The position numbers and the translations under genes were made by a program. A DNA stretch of 64,000 nt from an uncultured Rhodospirillaceae bacterium (GTDB taxonomy: Bacteria; Pseudomonadota; Alphaproteobacteria; Reyranellales; Reyranellaceae). The DNA lies in NCBI GenBank assembly GCA_945952105.1, contig CAMFGZ010000012.1:62001-126000 (forward strand). Reading direction: 5' to 3'. This document shows, in pieces, positions 1 to 8,972 of this stretch. Each line of letters starts with the position of its first letter. Position 1 is the stretch's first letter. The notes beneath the pieces were generated by a model, which was not told the DNA's origin, made no database searches, and saw only the letters and a program-made list of their open reading frames with translations.

Positions 1-147
1 GAGCATCAGGAGCAGCGTGTAGAAGAGCGCGAAAGGCAGGGCGATCCAGAACAGACCAGGGAGCCGGGTCGCCAGCCAGAGCAGGAGAGCGGCGGCGGCC
101 AACAGTGCCACCACGATCGACGGCCGGAAGTCGATGCGGAGCTTCAT
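1..147 (-). CDS. Membrane protein, N-terminal fragment (truncated by window edge)
   Basis: Reverse complement from ATG at 147 reads MKLRIDFRPSIVVALLAAAALLLWLATRLPGLFWIALPFALFYTLLLML without a stop to the window edge; hydrophobic. Absent from the ORF track because it runs off the window. Confidence 0.5.
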   Translation of the reverse strand, partial: MKLRIDFRPSIVVALLAAAALLLWLATRLPGLFWIALPFALFYTLLLML

Positions 148-217
148 TCGATCGCGGAGCCCATTCCTGCAACACCTATGCTATCAATTGCCCCGATACA
201 TCAAGCCCTTGGGATCC

Positions 218-1414
218 GTGGACCAGCCGTTGCGTCTCCTTCATGTCGTTCCGACATATCTTCCGGCCACGCGATATGGCGGACCCATCCGGTCGGTCCA
301 CGCGCTCTGCCGTGAACTCACCGCCGCGGGCCACGACGTTCAGGTCTTCACCACCAGCGTCGACGGTCCCGGCGACAGCGATGTGCCACACAACGTGCCG
401 GTCGACGTCGAAGGCGTGAAGGTCACCTACTTCCCGAGTCGCGTACTGCGCCGCCTGTACTGGTCCCCGCCGATGGGACGCGCGCTCGGCCAAGTCACGG
501 CGGGCTATGACGCCGTCCATCTCCATTCGGTGTTCCTGTGGCCGATTCTCGCTGGCGCCCGGGCGGCGCAACGCGCGGGCGTGCCTTACGTGATCTCGCC
601 ACGAGGGATGCTGGTGCCCGAACTGATCCGTCGGAAAAGCCGCTGGGTGAAGGAAGCGTGGATTCGCTTGATCGACCGGCCCAATCTGGAACGGGCAGCC
701 GCCGTGCACGCCACCTCGGAGATCGAGGCGCAGCATATTGCGAGCTTCGGCTGGCGCCTGCCGCCGATCGCCATGATCCCTCACGGCGTCGACGATCCGC
801 CATCGCCAACGTCGAAGCCGCTGTCGCCCGATATCGCCGCGGCGGTGGCGGGCGGGCCGATGGTCCTCTCGTTCGGCCGGCTGAGCTGGGAGAAGGGCCT
901 GGACCGGGGGATTGCCGCCCTTGCGGAAGCGCCCGGGGTGCGCGCCGTCATGGCGGGCGACGATGCCGGCGATCACGCCGCCTATCTTGCCTCGGAGGCT
1001 CAGCGTCATGGCGTCGCCGACCGGGTGACGATCATCGCCCGTCACGTTTCTGGCGCGGACAAGGAGGCGCTTTTCACCGCCGCGCGCCTCTTTGCGATGA
1101 CCTCGCTCTCGGAGAATTTCGGCATCGCCGCCTTCGAGGCGATGCGCCGCGGCGTGCCGGTCCTCGCCACGCCCGACGTCGGCATGTCGGAGATCGTGCG
1201 CCAGACTGAGGCCGGCATGGTCGTCGAGGCGACGCCGGTCGCCATCGCGGCCGGCCTGAGGATCATGTTCGCTGACCCGGATCTCTGTCGCCGCCAGGGC
1301 GAGGCCGGGCAGCGTCACGTCATCGATCACTACGGCTGGCCGGCCGTGGCGCGCCGGATGGCGGATCTCTACCGGTCGATCGCGGATGCCTCCCGTCGAG
1401 GAACGGCTCCATGA
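218..1414 (+). CDS. Glycosyltransferase family 4 (GT-B)
   Basis: LRLLHVVPTYLPATRYGGPIRSVHALCREL N-terminus, LSFGRLSWEKGLD, and ENFGIAAFEAMRRGVPVLAT E-x7-E signature. In-frame GTG at 218 is the likely start; the track ORF begins at 134. Confidence 0.88.
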   Translation: MDQPLRLLHVVPTYLPATRYGGPIRSVHALCRELTAAGHDVQVFTTSVDGPGDSDVPHNVPVDVEGVKVTYFPSRVLRRLYWSPPMGRALGQVTAGYDAVHLHSVFLWPILAGARAAQRAGVPYVISPRGMLVPELIRRKSRWVKEAWIRLIDRPNLERAAAVHATSEIEAQHIASFGWRLPPIAMIPHGVDDPPSPTSKPLSPDIAAAVAGGPMVLSFGRLSWEKGLDRGIAALAEAPGVRAVMAGDDAGDHAAYLASEAQRHGVADRVTIIARHVSGADKEALFTAARLFAMTSLSENFGIAAFEAMRRGVPVLATPDVGMSEIVRQTEAGMVVEATPVAIAAGLRIMFADPDLCRRQGEAGQRHVIDHYGWPAVARRMADLYRSIADASRRGTAP

Positions 1415-2538
1415 TGGAACTGCTGCAGCAGAGCCCCTTCGATCCGGCGAAGGAGCCGAAGATCGTCATCATCGCCGACTGGCTGCCACCGGATTTCGGC
1501 GCGGTCGGGCAATACATGCAGATGCGGGCACGGGCGCTTGCAGAGCAGGGGCACGATGTCACTCTGGTCGGCCTTTCGACGCTTCGGAGCTCGACGATCC
1601 AGAATTCGGAGGGCAGGGGACGGTTGACGGAGATCAGGCTCGCGGCGCGGCCCGTGCCTCGTGGCTCTCTGATCGGGCGCATGCTGTGGACGATCGCGAC
1701 CAATCTCCGCCTGATCTCCGCGGCTTTCGGTCCCTTACGCGCAGCGGATGGCATCCTGTTCACGGGGTCGCCGCCGTTCCTCATCCACCTGCTGGCACCG
1801 CTGAAGCCACTGTGGCGAGGCAGGCTCGTGTATCGGATCACGGATTTCCATCCCGAATGCCTCATCGCCGCGCGCGACCGTCCCTCGCGCGCCCTTGGCT
1901 TCCTCCTGGGATTGACCAACTTCTGGCGGCGAAGGGTCGACGGCTTCGAGGTGCTGGGCGAGGATCAACGCCGCCGCCTCACCGAGACCGGTATCCCGGC
2001 GGATCGCATCGCCCTCGTCCGGGACGGATCGCCCGTGTCCTTCGAGGATGACGGGCCGGTCGAACCGCTGCCTGCGGAGCTGACCGGGAAGTGCGTATTG
2101 CTCTACTCCGGCAACTACGGCGTGGCCCATGAAGTGGAGACGGTGGCTCGCGGCTATGAACTCCATCACCGGCGTGGAAGCGGACGTGTCCACCTGTGGC
2201 TTAGTGCCACAGGGGCGGGGGCGGAAGAACTCGCCGCGCGGTTCAGTGCCGCCGGGCTTCCTTTTCACCGATCCCCTCCGGTGCCCCTCGAAAGGCTACC
2301 GGGCCTGCTCAGGGCGCCGGCTGCACATCTGGTCACTCTGCGGGATGCATTTGTCGGCTACGTGATGCCGTCCAAAATTTATGCATGCATAGAATCGGGC
2401 AAACCGGTCCTCTTCGTGGGGAGTGCCCTTTCCGATGTGGATTTGCTCGCCCGTTCCTCATCGGCAGCCTATTGGCGGGTACCGAGTGGAGACGCAGACG
2501 GACTCGCGGCGGCACTCGAGGACCTCGCGGATCGATAG
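1411..2538 (+). CDS. Glycosyltransferase family 4 (WbuB-like)
   Basis: IADWLPPDFGAVGQYMQMRARALAEQGHDVTL N-terminus and MPSKIYACIESGKPVLFVG C-terminus; start overlaps the stop of the previous CDS by 4 nt. Confidence 0.85.
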   Translation: MMELLQQSPFDPAKEPKIVIIADWLPPDFGAVGQYMQMRARALAEQGHDVTLVGLSTLRSSTIQNSEGRGRLTEIRLAARPVPRGSLIGRMLWTIATNLRLISAAFGPLRAADGILFTGSPPFLIHLLAPLKPLWRGRLVYRITDFHPECLIAARDRPSRALGFLLGLTNFWRRRVDGFEVLGEDQRRRLTETGIPADRIALVRDGSPVSFEDDGPVEPLPAELTGKCVLLYSGNYGVAHEVETVARGYELHHRRGSGRVHLWLSATGAGAEELAARFSAAGLPFHRSPPVPLERLPGLLRAPAAHLVTLRDAFVGYVMPSKIYACIESGKPVLFVGSALSDVDLLARSSSAAYWRVPSGDADGLAAALEDLADR

Positions 2539-2830
2539 CCCAGGGTAAGACTGACATTGCCGTATCAATGCAGATTTCGCCTTGAAATTGCCTCATAGCC
2601 CCTGGATTCAGGGCGTCCGTACGGGCAGCGCCGTTTCATTTCCCGCGTTTCCTTATCCCCTCACGTCTGAGTGTATTAGGGGCGCAGGTCTTGGCTTTCT
2701 GCACGCAATTGTCTATTTTGTTCATCGACTTGGGTGGGACCGAACCGTGATCGTCGGGGAGGGCCAAGTGGGTGATGGTTCCAAAAATTGATCATGATGT
2801 CCTTGCGGCTTCGTGATCGGGTTGGGTCAA

Positions 2831-3637
2831 ATGTTCAAAATTGCACTTCGGACGCAGGGTCTAGCGGCGATGTCGGTCCTTCTCTGGACCGCCGCCGCTG
2901 TCGCGCAGGTCGGTCCCGAAGTGGCCCAGGCGCCTCCCGGGGCCGCGCAACCGAGTGGCGGTCCCAGCCAGGGTGCCGGCCCGATGCAGGGCTCCGGCCC
3001 GATGCAGGGGGCGGGCCCGAGCGGTCCCGCCGGCGGCGGTGTGCCGGGTGGCCCCGGTAGCGATCCGCAGCAGGCCCAGCAGGGACCGCAGCAAGGTGGT
3101 GGTCCGCTTCAGAATGCCGGTCCGCTGCAGGGCGCTGGTCCTGTGCAGACTGCCGGACCTCTCCAGAGCGCGGGTCCGCTGCAAAGCGCTGGCCCCCTCC
3201 AGAGCGCCGGTCCGCTGCAGAGCAACGGTCCGCTGCAGAATGCCGGCCCGTTGCAGCCAGCCGCTCCGCTTCAGAACACGGCTCCTGATAGTGGTCCGCC
3301 GGGAGGGCTGGAAAGCCTTACCAATACGGGCTCTCCGATGATTCCCCCGCCGGACAACAACCCCGGCAACTATGCCGGCGTGCCGTATGGCCCGACGGGT
3401 GGACCGACGATGCAGCAACTCATCGCGCAGATGCTGGGAGGAGCGGACGGCACGTCGTCGGAGACGCTGGTTTCGTTGGTCAACACCCTGACGCCCGACT
3501 CGCCGCAGCCGGGACAGCCGACGCCCTATACGCCGGTCAGCAATAATCCGCAGCCGCCGTCTGGCCCATCGTTTCCGGTTGGTCCACTGCCGCCCGTCTA
3601 TGACACGCCGTCGTCGCAGCAGCAGAGCCAGAGGTAG
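2831..3637 (+). CDS. Secreted low-complexity G/P/Q-rich repeat protein
   Basis: Signal-peptide-like MFKIALRTQGLAAMSVLLWTAAAVAQ followed by GPMQG/GPLQ(S/N)AG repeats. Alternative GTG start at 2813. Confidence 0.65.
   Translation: MFKIALRTQGLAAMSVLLWTAAAVAQVGPEVAQAPPGAAQPSGGPSQGAGPMQGSGPMQGAGPSGPAGGGVPGGPGSDPQQAQQGPQQGGGPLQNAGPLQGAGPVQTAGPLQSAGPLQSAGPLQSAGPLQSNGPLQNAGPLQPAAPLQNTAPDSGPPGGLESLTNTGSPMIPPPDNNPGNYAGVPYGPTGGPTMQQLIAQMLGGADGTSSETLVSLVNTLTPDSPQPGQPTPYTPVSNNPQPPSGPSFPVGPLPPVYDTPSSQQQSQR
3101..3280 (+). repeat. About 10 tandem 18-bp imperfect coding repeats (GPLQSA hexapeptide)
   Basis: Direct reading: ggtccgcttcagaatgcc / ggtccgctgcagggcgct / ggtcctgtgcagactgcc / ggacctctccagagcgcg / ggtccgctgcaaagcgct / ggccccctccagagcgcc / ggtccgctgcagagcaac / ggtccgctgcagaatgcc / ggcccgttgcagccagcc / gctccgcttcagaacacg. 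Confidence 0.93.
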
Positions 3638-3710
3638 TGCGTCACAGCGTCTGCGTGGAAAATTCTTCCAGCCGACACTAGGACCGCTACCGGGATGGCG
3701 CTCGGAACCC

Positions 3711-5054
3711 ATGGCTATTAGCGCGAATCGATCGCTGCTGACTTGGTCGCCCGTTTTTGGCTGGGTGCTGTTGGCTTGTGCAACGTCGGCGGCGCATGCC
3801 CAGACCGAGACGTCGTCGCCGGCCGCGCAGATCCTGCTCGAGCAGACGCCGGTGGTCGACATTCCCGACATTCCGGTTTCGGCAACCGGCGCCGTGAACG
3901 CTCCCGGAGAGGTCGGCATAGCGGTGGGCGCCTTCACCCTCTACCCGTCCCTCGAAGTGCAGGCCGGGTACGACAGCAACGTCTACGCGACGTCGGCGCC
4001 AACGGTCGGTTCTCCCTACACGCTGATCCGGCCCGTAGTGGAATTGAAGTCCGACTGGCTCAATCATTCGCTTCGGGTTCTGGCCGGGGCTGGCGTGGGC
4101 ATCTACGCCAACGCCAGTTCCCAGAATTACTGGAACGCCAACATCCAGGTCGACGGCCGTCTGGATATCCGTGAGGATTTCTATGCCACCGGCCTCGTTG
4201 CCGTGCGACGCCAGACCGAAGCGCTCGGCACGCCGAACGCGCTGGTCGCAAGCTCTCCCACAGTGGTCGATTCAATTCCGGTCGAAGTCGGCCTGTACCA
4301 GCGTTTCAACCGCTTCTTCTACGACTTCAGGGCCTCGGCAACCCGCTACAACTACACCGACAACAGCATCGTGAGCTCCGCGGGATTGCCTGCGGCCAGC
4401 CGTAATCGCATAGAGTATGACGAGCGGGTTCGGCTGGGTTATGAGGTGACGGATGGCATCGACGTCTGGGTGGCGCCTGGCCTCAATCAGCGCATCTACG
4501 ATCAGTTCGTGAATGCCTTCGGCCAGCAGCGCGATTCGAACGGGTGGAACGTCAATCTGGGCGCCACCATCAAGTTTTCGCCGAAAAGCATCCTGGAAGG
4601 CTATGTCGGCTACACGAATCAAACTTACATCGCCGACGGTACGACGACTCCGGCCTTCACCTTCGGTCTGTCGGGAAGCTGGAACGGCTATGAGCCGCTG
4701 ACGATCCGGCCGGCCTTCGCGCGGTCGATCAACGAATCCCCTTACAGCAACTACACGAACTACGTCTCGACCACGGTCGGCGTGGATTTCACTTACGATA
4801 TCCACGATGCTTGGCAGATGGTCGGCGGGACCGGTCTCAATATCGCGGATTTCACGCCGGCGGCCGGGTCGAGTGTGGGACCCCGCACCGATTACTACTG
4901 GCGCGCGTCGCTTGGTTTGCTGTATGCACTGCGACCGCAGATACAACTCGGGCCGCTTTACGAACATACGACCGCCTGGTCGACCGACGTCGCATCTGGC
5001 GGTCCATCGTACACCCGAGAAGTGGTGTCCCTTAGGCTTGTTGCAAGACGGTGA
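3711..5054 (+). CDS. Outer membrane beta-barrel protein (BBP2-like, capsule/EPS-associated)
   Basis: Signal peptide ending AHAQ, alternating beta-strand sequence (YPSLEVQAGYDSNVYAT..., RLGYEVTDGIDVWVAPGLNQ...) and C-terminal EVVSLRLVARR; precedes a Wza-like gene. Confidence 0.78.
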   Translation: MAISANRSLLTWSPVFGWVLLACATSAAHAQTETSSPAAQILLEQTPVVDIPDIPVSATGAVNAPGEVGIAVGAFTLYPSLEVQAGYDSNVYATSAPTVGSPYTLIRPVVELKSDWLNHSLRVLAGAGVGIYANASSQNYWNANIQVDGRLDIREDFYATGLVAVRRQTEALGTPNALVASSPTVVDSIPVEVGLYQRFNRFFYDFRASATRYNYTDNSIVSSAGLPAASRNRIEYDERVRLGYEVTDGIDVWVAPGLNQRIYDQFVNAFGQQRDSNGWNVNLGATIKFSPKSILEGYVGYTNQTYIADGTTTPAFTFGLSGSWNGYEPLTIRPAFARSINESPYSNYTNYVSTTVGVDFTYDIHDAWQMVGGTGLNIADFTPAAGSSVGPRTDYYWRASLGLLYALRPQIQLGPLYEHTTAWSTDVASGGPSYTREVVSLRLVARR

Positions 5055-5058
5055 TCTG

Positions 5059-5664
5059 GTGAACGTGCGTCCTTTCCTTTCCCGTTGCCTTGGGCCGCTC
5101 TTTGTGGCGATGGCACTGCTTGTCGGTGCCTGCGATCCGCAGCCGCCGGCCTCCACCATGACCATCCAGCAGCCGTCGCAGGGAACTCAGAACCTGCGTC
5201 TCGGCGAATATCGCGTCGCGCCGGGAGACCGGCTCCGGGTCGTGGTCCTGTCCGACACCGAGCTGTCGGGCGAATACGAAGTCGATTCGACGGGAATGAT
5301 CTCGCCCCGCATGGCCGGCCGGGTCGTCGTGCTCGGCATGTCGATGCCGGAAATCGAGGCCATGCTGGCCGACCGCTACCGCTCAGGCGGTTACCTGCGA
5401 AATCCCCGCATCAGCGTCGATCTCGTGTCGCGCCGTCCATTCTACATTGTGGGCGAGATCGGGCGGCCGGGTTCGTTCCCCTATGTGTCGGGCATCAACG
5501 TCCTGCAGGCGATCGCGATCGCCGGTGGGTATACGCGTCGCGCTTCCAAGACGCGCATCACAATTCAGCGCTTCAACGCGCAGCAGGGTCAGGAAGAGAC
5601 GGTAACGGAGGATTCACCGGTGGGGCCGGGCGACATCATCCGCGTGCCGGAGCGTTGGTTCTAA
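5059..5664 (+). CDS. Polysaccharide export lipoprotein, Wza/OPX-like
   Basis: Lipobox LLVGACD; YRVAPGDRLRVVVLSDTELSGEYEVDSTGMISPRMAGRV and FYIVGEIGRPGSFPYVSGINVLQAIAIAGGYT are poly-export/SLBB signatures. GTG start at 5059. Confidence 0.88.
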   Translation: MNVRPFLSRCLGPLFVAMALLVGACDPQPPASTMTIQQPSQGTQNLRLGEYRVAPGDRLRVVVLSDTELSGEYEVDSTGMISPRMAGRVVVLGMSMPEIEAMLADRYRSGGYLRNPRISVDLVSRRPFYIVGEIGRPGSFPYVSGINVLQAIAIAGGYTRRASKTRITIQRFNAQQGQEETVTEDSPVGPGDIIRVPERWF

Positions 5665-5833
5665 CTCTAAGGTCTGTGTAAGGCGTCTTGGATAGAGCGT
5701 TCTTGGGGATGGGCGATGTGGGATCGCCTATCGGGTTGGGCAACGTGCAGTGGCAGGTCCGGTAACGGGCTGTCCTGTTTCGAAGCTCGATTGGGTGTCG
5801 TCGCGAGTTTTCTTTTTCGCGGAGTGTTGTGGG

Positions 5834-8221
5834 ATGGGATCGTTGCCGAGGGCGGACCACATTGTGGATGAGCCCAACCAGAATCGTATGGTGCCTGCGC
5901 CTGACGCGGCGGCACTCGCGCCCGTTCGCCCGGTCGAATCGCCGAACGAATTGTGGGAGTGGCTGCGCCTGCTCAATCGCCGCAAGGCATTGATCCTGGG
6001 GTGCGGGCTCATCGCAACGGCGCTCATGGCGCTGATGATCGCGCAGGCCACGCCGCTCTACAAAGCTTCCTCGCGCATCATGCTCGATACGCGGACGTTC
6101 AAGGTGGTCAGCACCGAGGCGGCCTTGTCGGGCGTGGACACGCTCAATATGGGCGCCATCCAAAGCGAGCTGGAGGTCATCCAGTCGGAGTTTCTGATCG
6201 GCCGCGTCGTCGACAAGCTCGGTCTCGCCAACAATCCCGAGTTCAACGGCACCAAGCCGCCGGGCTTCATCGACAACGCCCTGCAGCCGTTGCGCGATCT
6301 GTGGAGCACCGGCATCTCCACGCTGCTGGCCCCGCCGCCCAAGCCGCAGCAGGCGAGCGCCGCACCGGCGCCGGCGCGCACCGGTCGCCCGGCCGAGGAC
6401 AGCGACCCGCGCCGCCGCGCGGCGATCGGCGCCGTCGCCGGCCGGCTCAGCGTCACGCTGCTGGGACGGACCTTCGTCATCCTGATCACGGTCGAAAGCC
6501 CCGACGGCACGATGTCGGCGCGCATCGCCAACGCGCTTGCCGAGGCCTATCTCGCCGACCAGATCGAGACGAAGAACGAGGCCAACCGCCGCGCCACCGA
6601 ATGGCTCGAGCAGCGCCTCGCGGAACTGCGCCGTAACCTGCAGGTCGCGGAGGAGGCGGTCGCCGCCTACCGCCGCGACAAGGGTCTGGCGGGCAGCCCG
6701 GAGGGCGCCGTCTCGACCCAGACGCTGTCGGACCTCAACAGCCGCTACACCGCCGCCAAGGGCCGCCGCATCGAGCGCGAGGGCCGCCTGATTGCGCTCA
6801 GCAAGGCGAGCCTCAATCCGGGCGAACTCGCCAACATCCCGGAAGTGTCGGGCAATACGACGCTCGCGGCACTGCGCATCCAGGATGTCGAGCTCACCCG
6901 CAAGAGCGCCGAGCTTTCGTCGCAGCTTGGTGAAAACCACCCCAAGATCCAGCAGGTGCGCAGCGAACTCGCCTCGATCCGGGCGCGCTTCATCACCGAG
7001 ACGCAGCGCATCACGCTGGCGGTCCGCGCCGAACTCGACGCGGCCAAGTCCGAGGAAGACGAGCTCAAGGAGTTGGTCGACAAGGCGTCGGTGGTTTCCG
7101 GCACGGCCAGCCAGTACGAAGCCGAGCTGAAGCAGCTGGAGCGTGAGGCGCAGTCGAATCGCACCCTTTATGAAGGCTTCCTGACTCGCTTCAAGGAACT
7201 GCGAGAGCAGCAGGATATCCAGCGCGCGGATGCCCGCATCCTCGCCTACGCCCATCCGTCGGGCGCGCCGTCCTCGCCGAACTACAAGACCGGCCTGATG
7301 GCAGCCTTCATCATCGGCTCGCTGCTCGGCATGGCCGGGGCGGTCGCGGCCGAGAAGCTCGACCGCGTGTTCCGCTCGGCCTCCCAGGTCGAGGAGGCCA
7401 CGGGCGTGGGCGTGCTCGGCATGGTTCCCGAGGTGAAGGGACCGGCGACCACGCGTTCCAACGTGGTCACCCACGTGCTCGAGAACACGACGTCGCCGGC
7501 GGCGGAGTCGATACGAGCCGTCTTCACCGCGATCAGTCTCGGCAGCCTCGACCGGCCGCCGCGCATCATTGCGATCACGTCGTCGACGCCGAGCGAGGGC
7601 AAGACCACCTTCGTGGCCGCCCTTGGCGGCCTGCTGACGAAGATGAACGCCTCACGCCGGGTGCTGATCGTCGATCTCGACCTCCGGCAGGCCCGCCTGT
7701 CGGCGGCGCTCGGCCTCAAGGATCGTGGCGGCACGATCGACGAGTACCTGATGGGCATCAAGACGCTGGAGGAGTGCACAAGGCGCCACGATCTCTCCGG
7801 CGTCGACTATATCTGCGCCCGTCCGAACACGCCCAACGCGCCGGAAATCCTCGAGTCGCACGCCATGAAGGCTGCCCTGGGCGTCTTCGCGGAGCGCTAC
7901 GACCTCGTGATCCTCGACGGCCCGCCGGTCATGGCGGTTTCCGACGCGCGCATCATTTCGCGTCTGGCCGACTACACGGTGTTCATCGTGCAGTGGGCGA
8001 AGACCCCGCGCGAGGTCGTCAAGACGGCGATTTCGGCGCTGATGAACGTCACCAACCATGTCGGTGTGGTCATCAACCGCGTGAACCTGGCCAAGCACGC
8101 CCGCTATGGCTACGGCGACCACGGCGACTACTACTCGCGCTATCGCGGCTATTACGGCTCGGGTGCCGACATGGCCGCGAGCGCCGCCAATCGTCCGCCG
8201 CTCAAGCTGGCCAAGAAGTAA
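5834..8221 (+). CDS. Polysaccharide co-polymerase / autokinase, Wzc-like (Wzz domain plus CpsD-type ATPase)
   Basis: Wzz-type N-terminus, central coiled coil, Walker A STPSEGKTTF, Walker A' VLIVDLDLRQ, and Tyr-rich tail YGYGDHGDYYSRYRGYYGS. Confidence 0.92.
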   Translation: MGSLPRADHIVDEPNQNRMVPAPDAAALAPVRPVESPNELWEWLRLLNRRKALILGCGLIATALMALMIAQATPLYKASSRIMLDTRTFKVVSTEAALSGVDTLNMGAIQSELEVIQSEFLIGRVVDKLGLANNPEFNGTKPPGFIDNALQPLRDLWSTGISTLLAPPPKPQQASAAPAPARTGRPAEDSDPRRRAAIGAVAGRLSVTLLGRTFVILITVESPDGTMSARIANALAEAYLADQIETKNEANRRATEWLEQRLAELRRNLQVAEEAVAAYRRDKGLAGSPEGAVSTQTLSDLNSRYTAAKGRRIEREGRLIALSKASLNPGELANIPEVSGNTTLAALRIQDVELTRKSAELSSQLGENHPKIQQVRSELASIRARFITETQRITLAVRAELDAAKSEEDELKELVDKASVVSGTASQYEAELKQLEREAQSNRTLYEGFLTRFKELREQQDIQRADARILAYAHPSGAPSSPNYKTGLMAAFIIGSLLGMAGAVAAEKLDRVFRSASQVEEATGVGVLGMVPEVKGPATTRSNVVTHVLENTTSPAAESIRAVFTAISLGSLDRPPRIIAITSSTPSEGKTTFVAALGGLLTKMNASRRVLIVDLDLRQARLSAALGLKDRGGTIDEYLMGIKTLEECTRRHDLSGVDYICARPNTPNAPEILESHAMKAALGVFAERYDLVILDGPPVMAVSDARIISRLADYTVFIVQWAKTPREVVKTAISALMNVTNHVGVVINRVNLAKHARYGYGDHGDYYSRYRGYYGSGADMAASAANRPPLKLAKK

Positions 8222-8228
8222 GCCCGAC

Positions 8229-8261
8229 CGCCACGCGAAGGCCTGGAGCCCTCGCGTGGCG
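8229..8261. terminator. Stable hairpin just downstream of the wzc-like stop (possible terminator/attenuator)
   Basis: Perfect 10-bp stem CGCCACGCGA / TCGCGTGGCG with a 13-nt loop; no T-tract follows. Confidence 0.45.
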
Positions 8262-8333
8262 CTCACGCAATCGTAAGCGGCCCGTGGGCCCCTTGCATGC
8301 GACCGTTGTGTCTCCCGCCACCGGAGACACTCC

Positions 8334-8948
8334 ATGAAGACCTCTTCTCTTGCGGCAGGCTGCGCGGCCTTACTCGCCGCGGCGGCGCTCGCCGCTTCTT
8401 CATTTGCCCAGAGTCCGCCGACGCGGCTGCGCGGCGCGATTTCCGCCATTGACGGCAAGACGGCGACCATCGCGACGCGCGAGGGGAAGGCGGTCGACGT
8501 GAAGCTCGCGGACAACTGGAGCGTGGCCCTGGTCGCGCCCCTCGCAATGACCGACATCAAGGAAAACAGCTTCGTCGGCATCGCCTCGCTGAAGGGCCCC
8601 GACGGCGGCCTGAATGCGCTCGAGGTACTGGTTTTTCCCGAAGCGGCGCGGGGCAGCAATGAGGGGCATTATCCCTGGGACCTGCAGCCCGAGAGCATGA
8701 TGACCAATGCCACGGTGGCGACCGTCGCGGCGGGCGGCGACGGGCCGACACTGACACTCAAGTACAAGGACGGCACCCAGACCATCAGGGTGAAGCCGGG
8801 GACGCCGATCGTGACCTTCGTGCCCGGTGATCGCGCCGACGCCAAAGTGGGAGCGAAGATCTTCACGGGCGCGTCCAAAGCTGCGGACGGCACCTTGACG
8901 GTTACGCGCTTACTGGTTGGAAAGGACGGGCTGACGCCGCCGATGTAG
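8334..8948 (+). CDS. Periplasmic protein, DUF5666-like beta fold
   Basis: Signal peptide MKTSSLAAGCAALLAAAALAASSFAQ; RLRGAISAIDGKTATIATREGKAVDVKL and TIRVKPGTPIVTFVPGDRADAKVGAKIF. Confidence 0.65.
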   Translation: MKTSSLAAGCAALLAAAALAASSFAQSPPTRLRGAISAIDGKTATIATREGKAVDVKLADNWSVALVAPLAMTDIKENSFVGIASLKGPDGGLNALEVLVFPEAARGSNEGHYPWDLQPESMMTNATVATVAAGGDGPTLTLKYKDGTQTIRVKPGTPIVTFVPGDRADAKVGAKIFTGASKAADGTLTVTRLLVGKDGLTPPM

Positions 8949-8972
8949 CCGTGATCCTCCCGCTGGGGATGC

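Noticed and set aside
3101-3280. Direct repeats considered as a CRISPR-like array
   Set aside because: Contiguous 18-bp imperfect repeats without spacers, in frame within a coding sequence; no cas genes nearby.
2861-3937. 358-aa minus-strand ORF with LQRTGALERSG-type repeats
   Set aside because: The repeats mirror the GPLQ-coding array on the plus strand; the ORF crosses into the antisense of the beta-barrel gene.
5636-7474. 612-aa minus-strand ORF
   Set aside because: Antisense to the Wzc-like gene, which has clear Walker motifs and a Tyr-rich tail.
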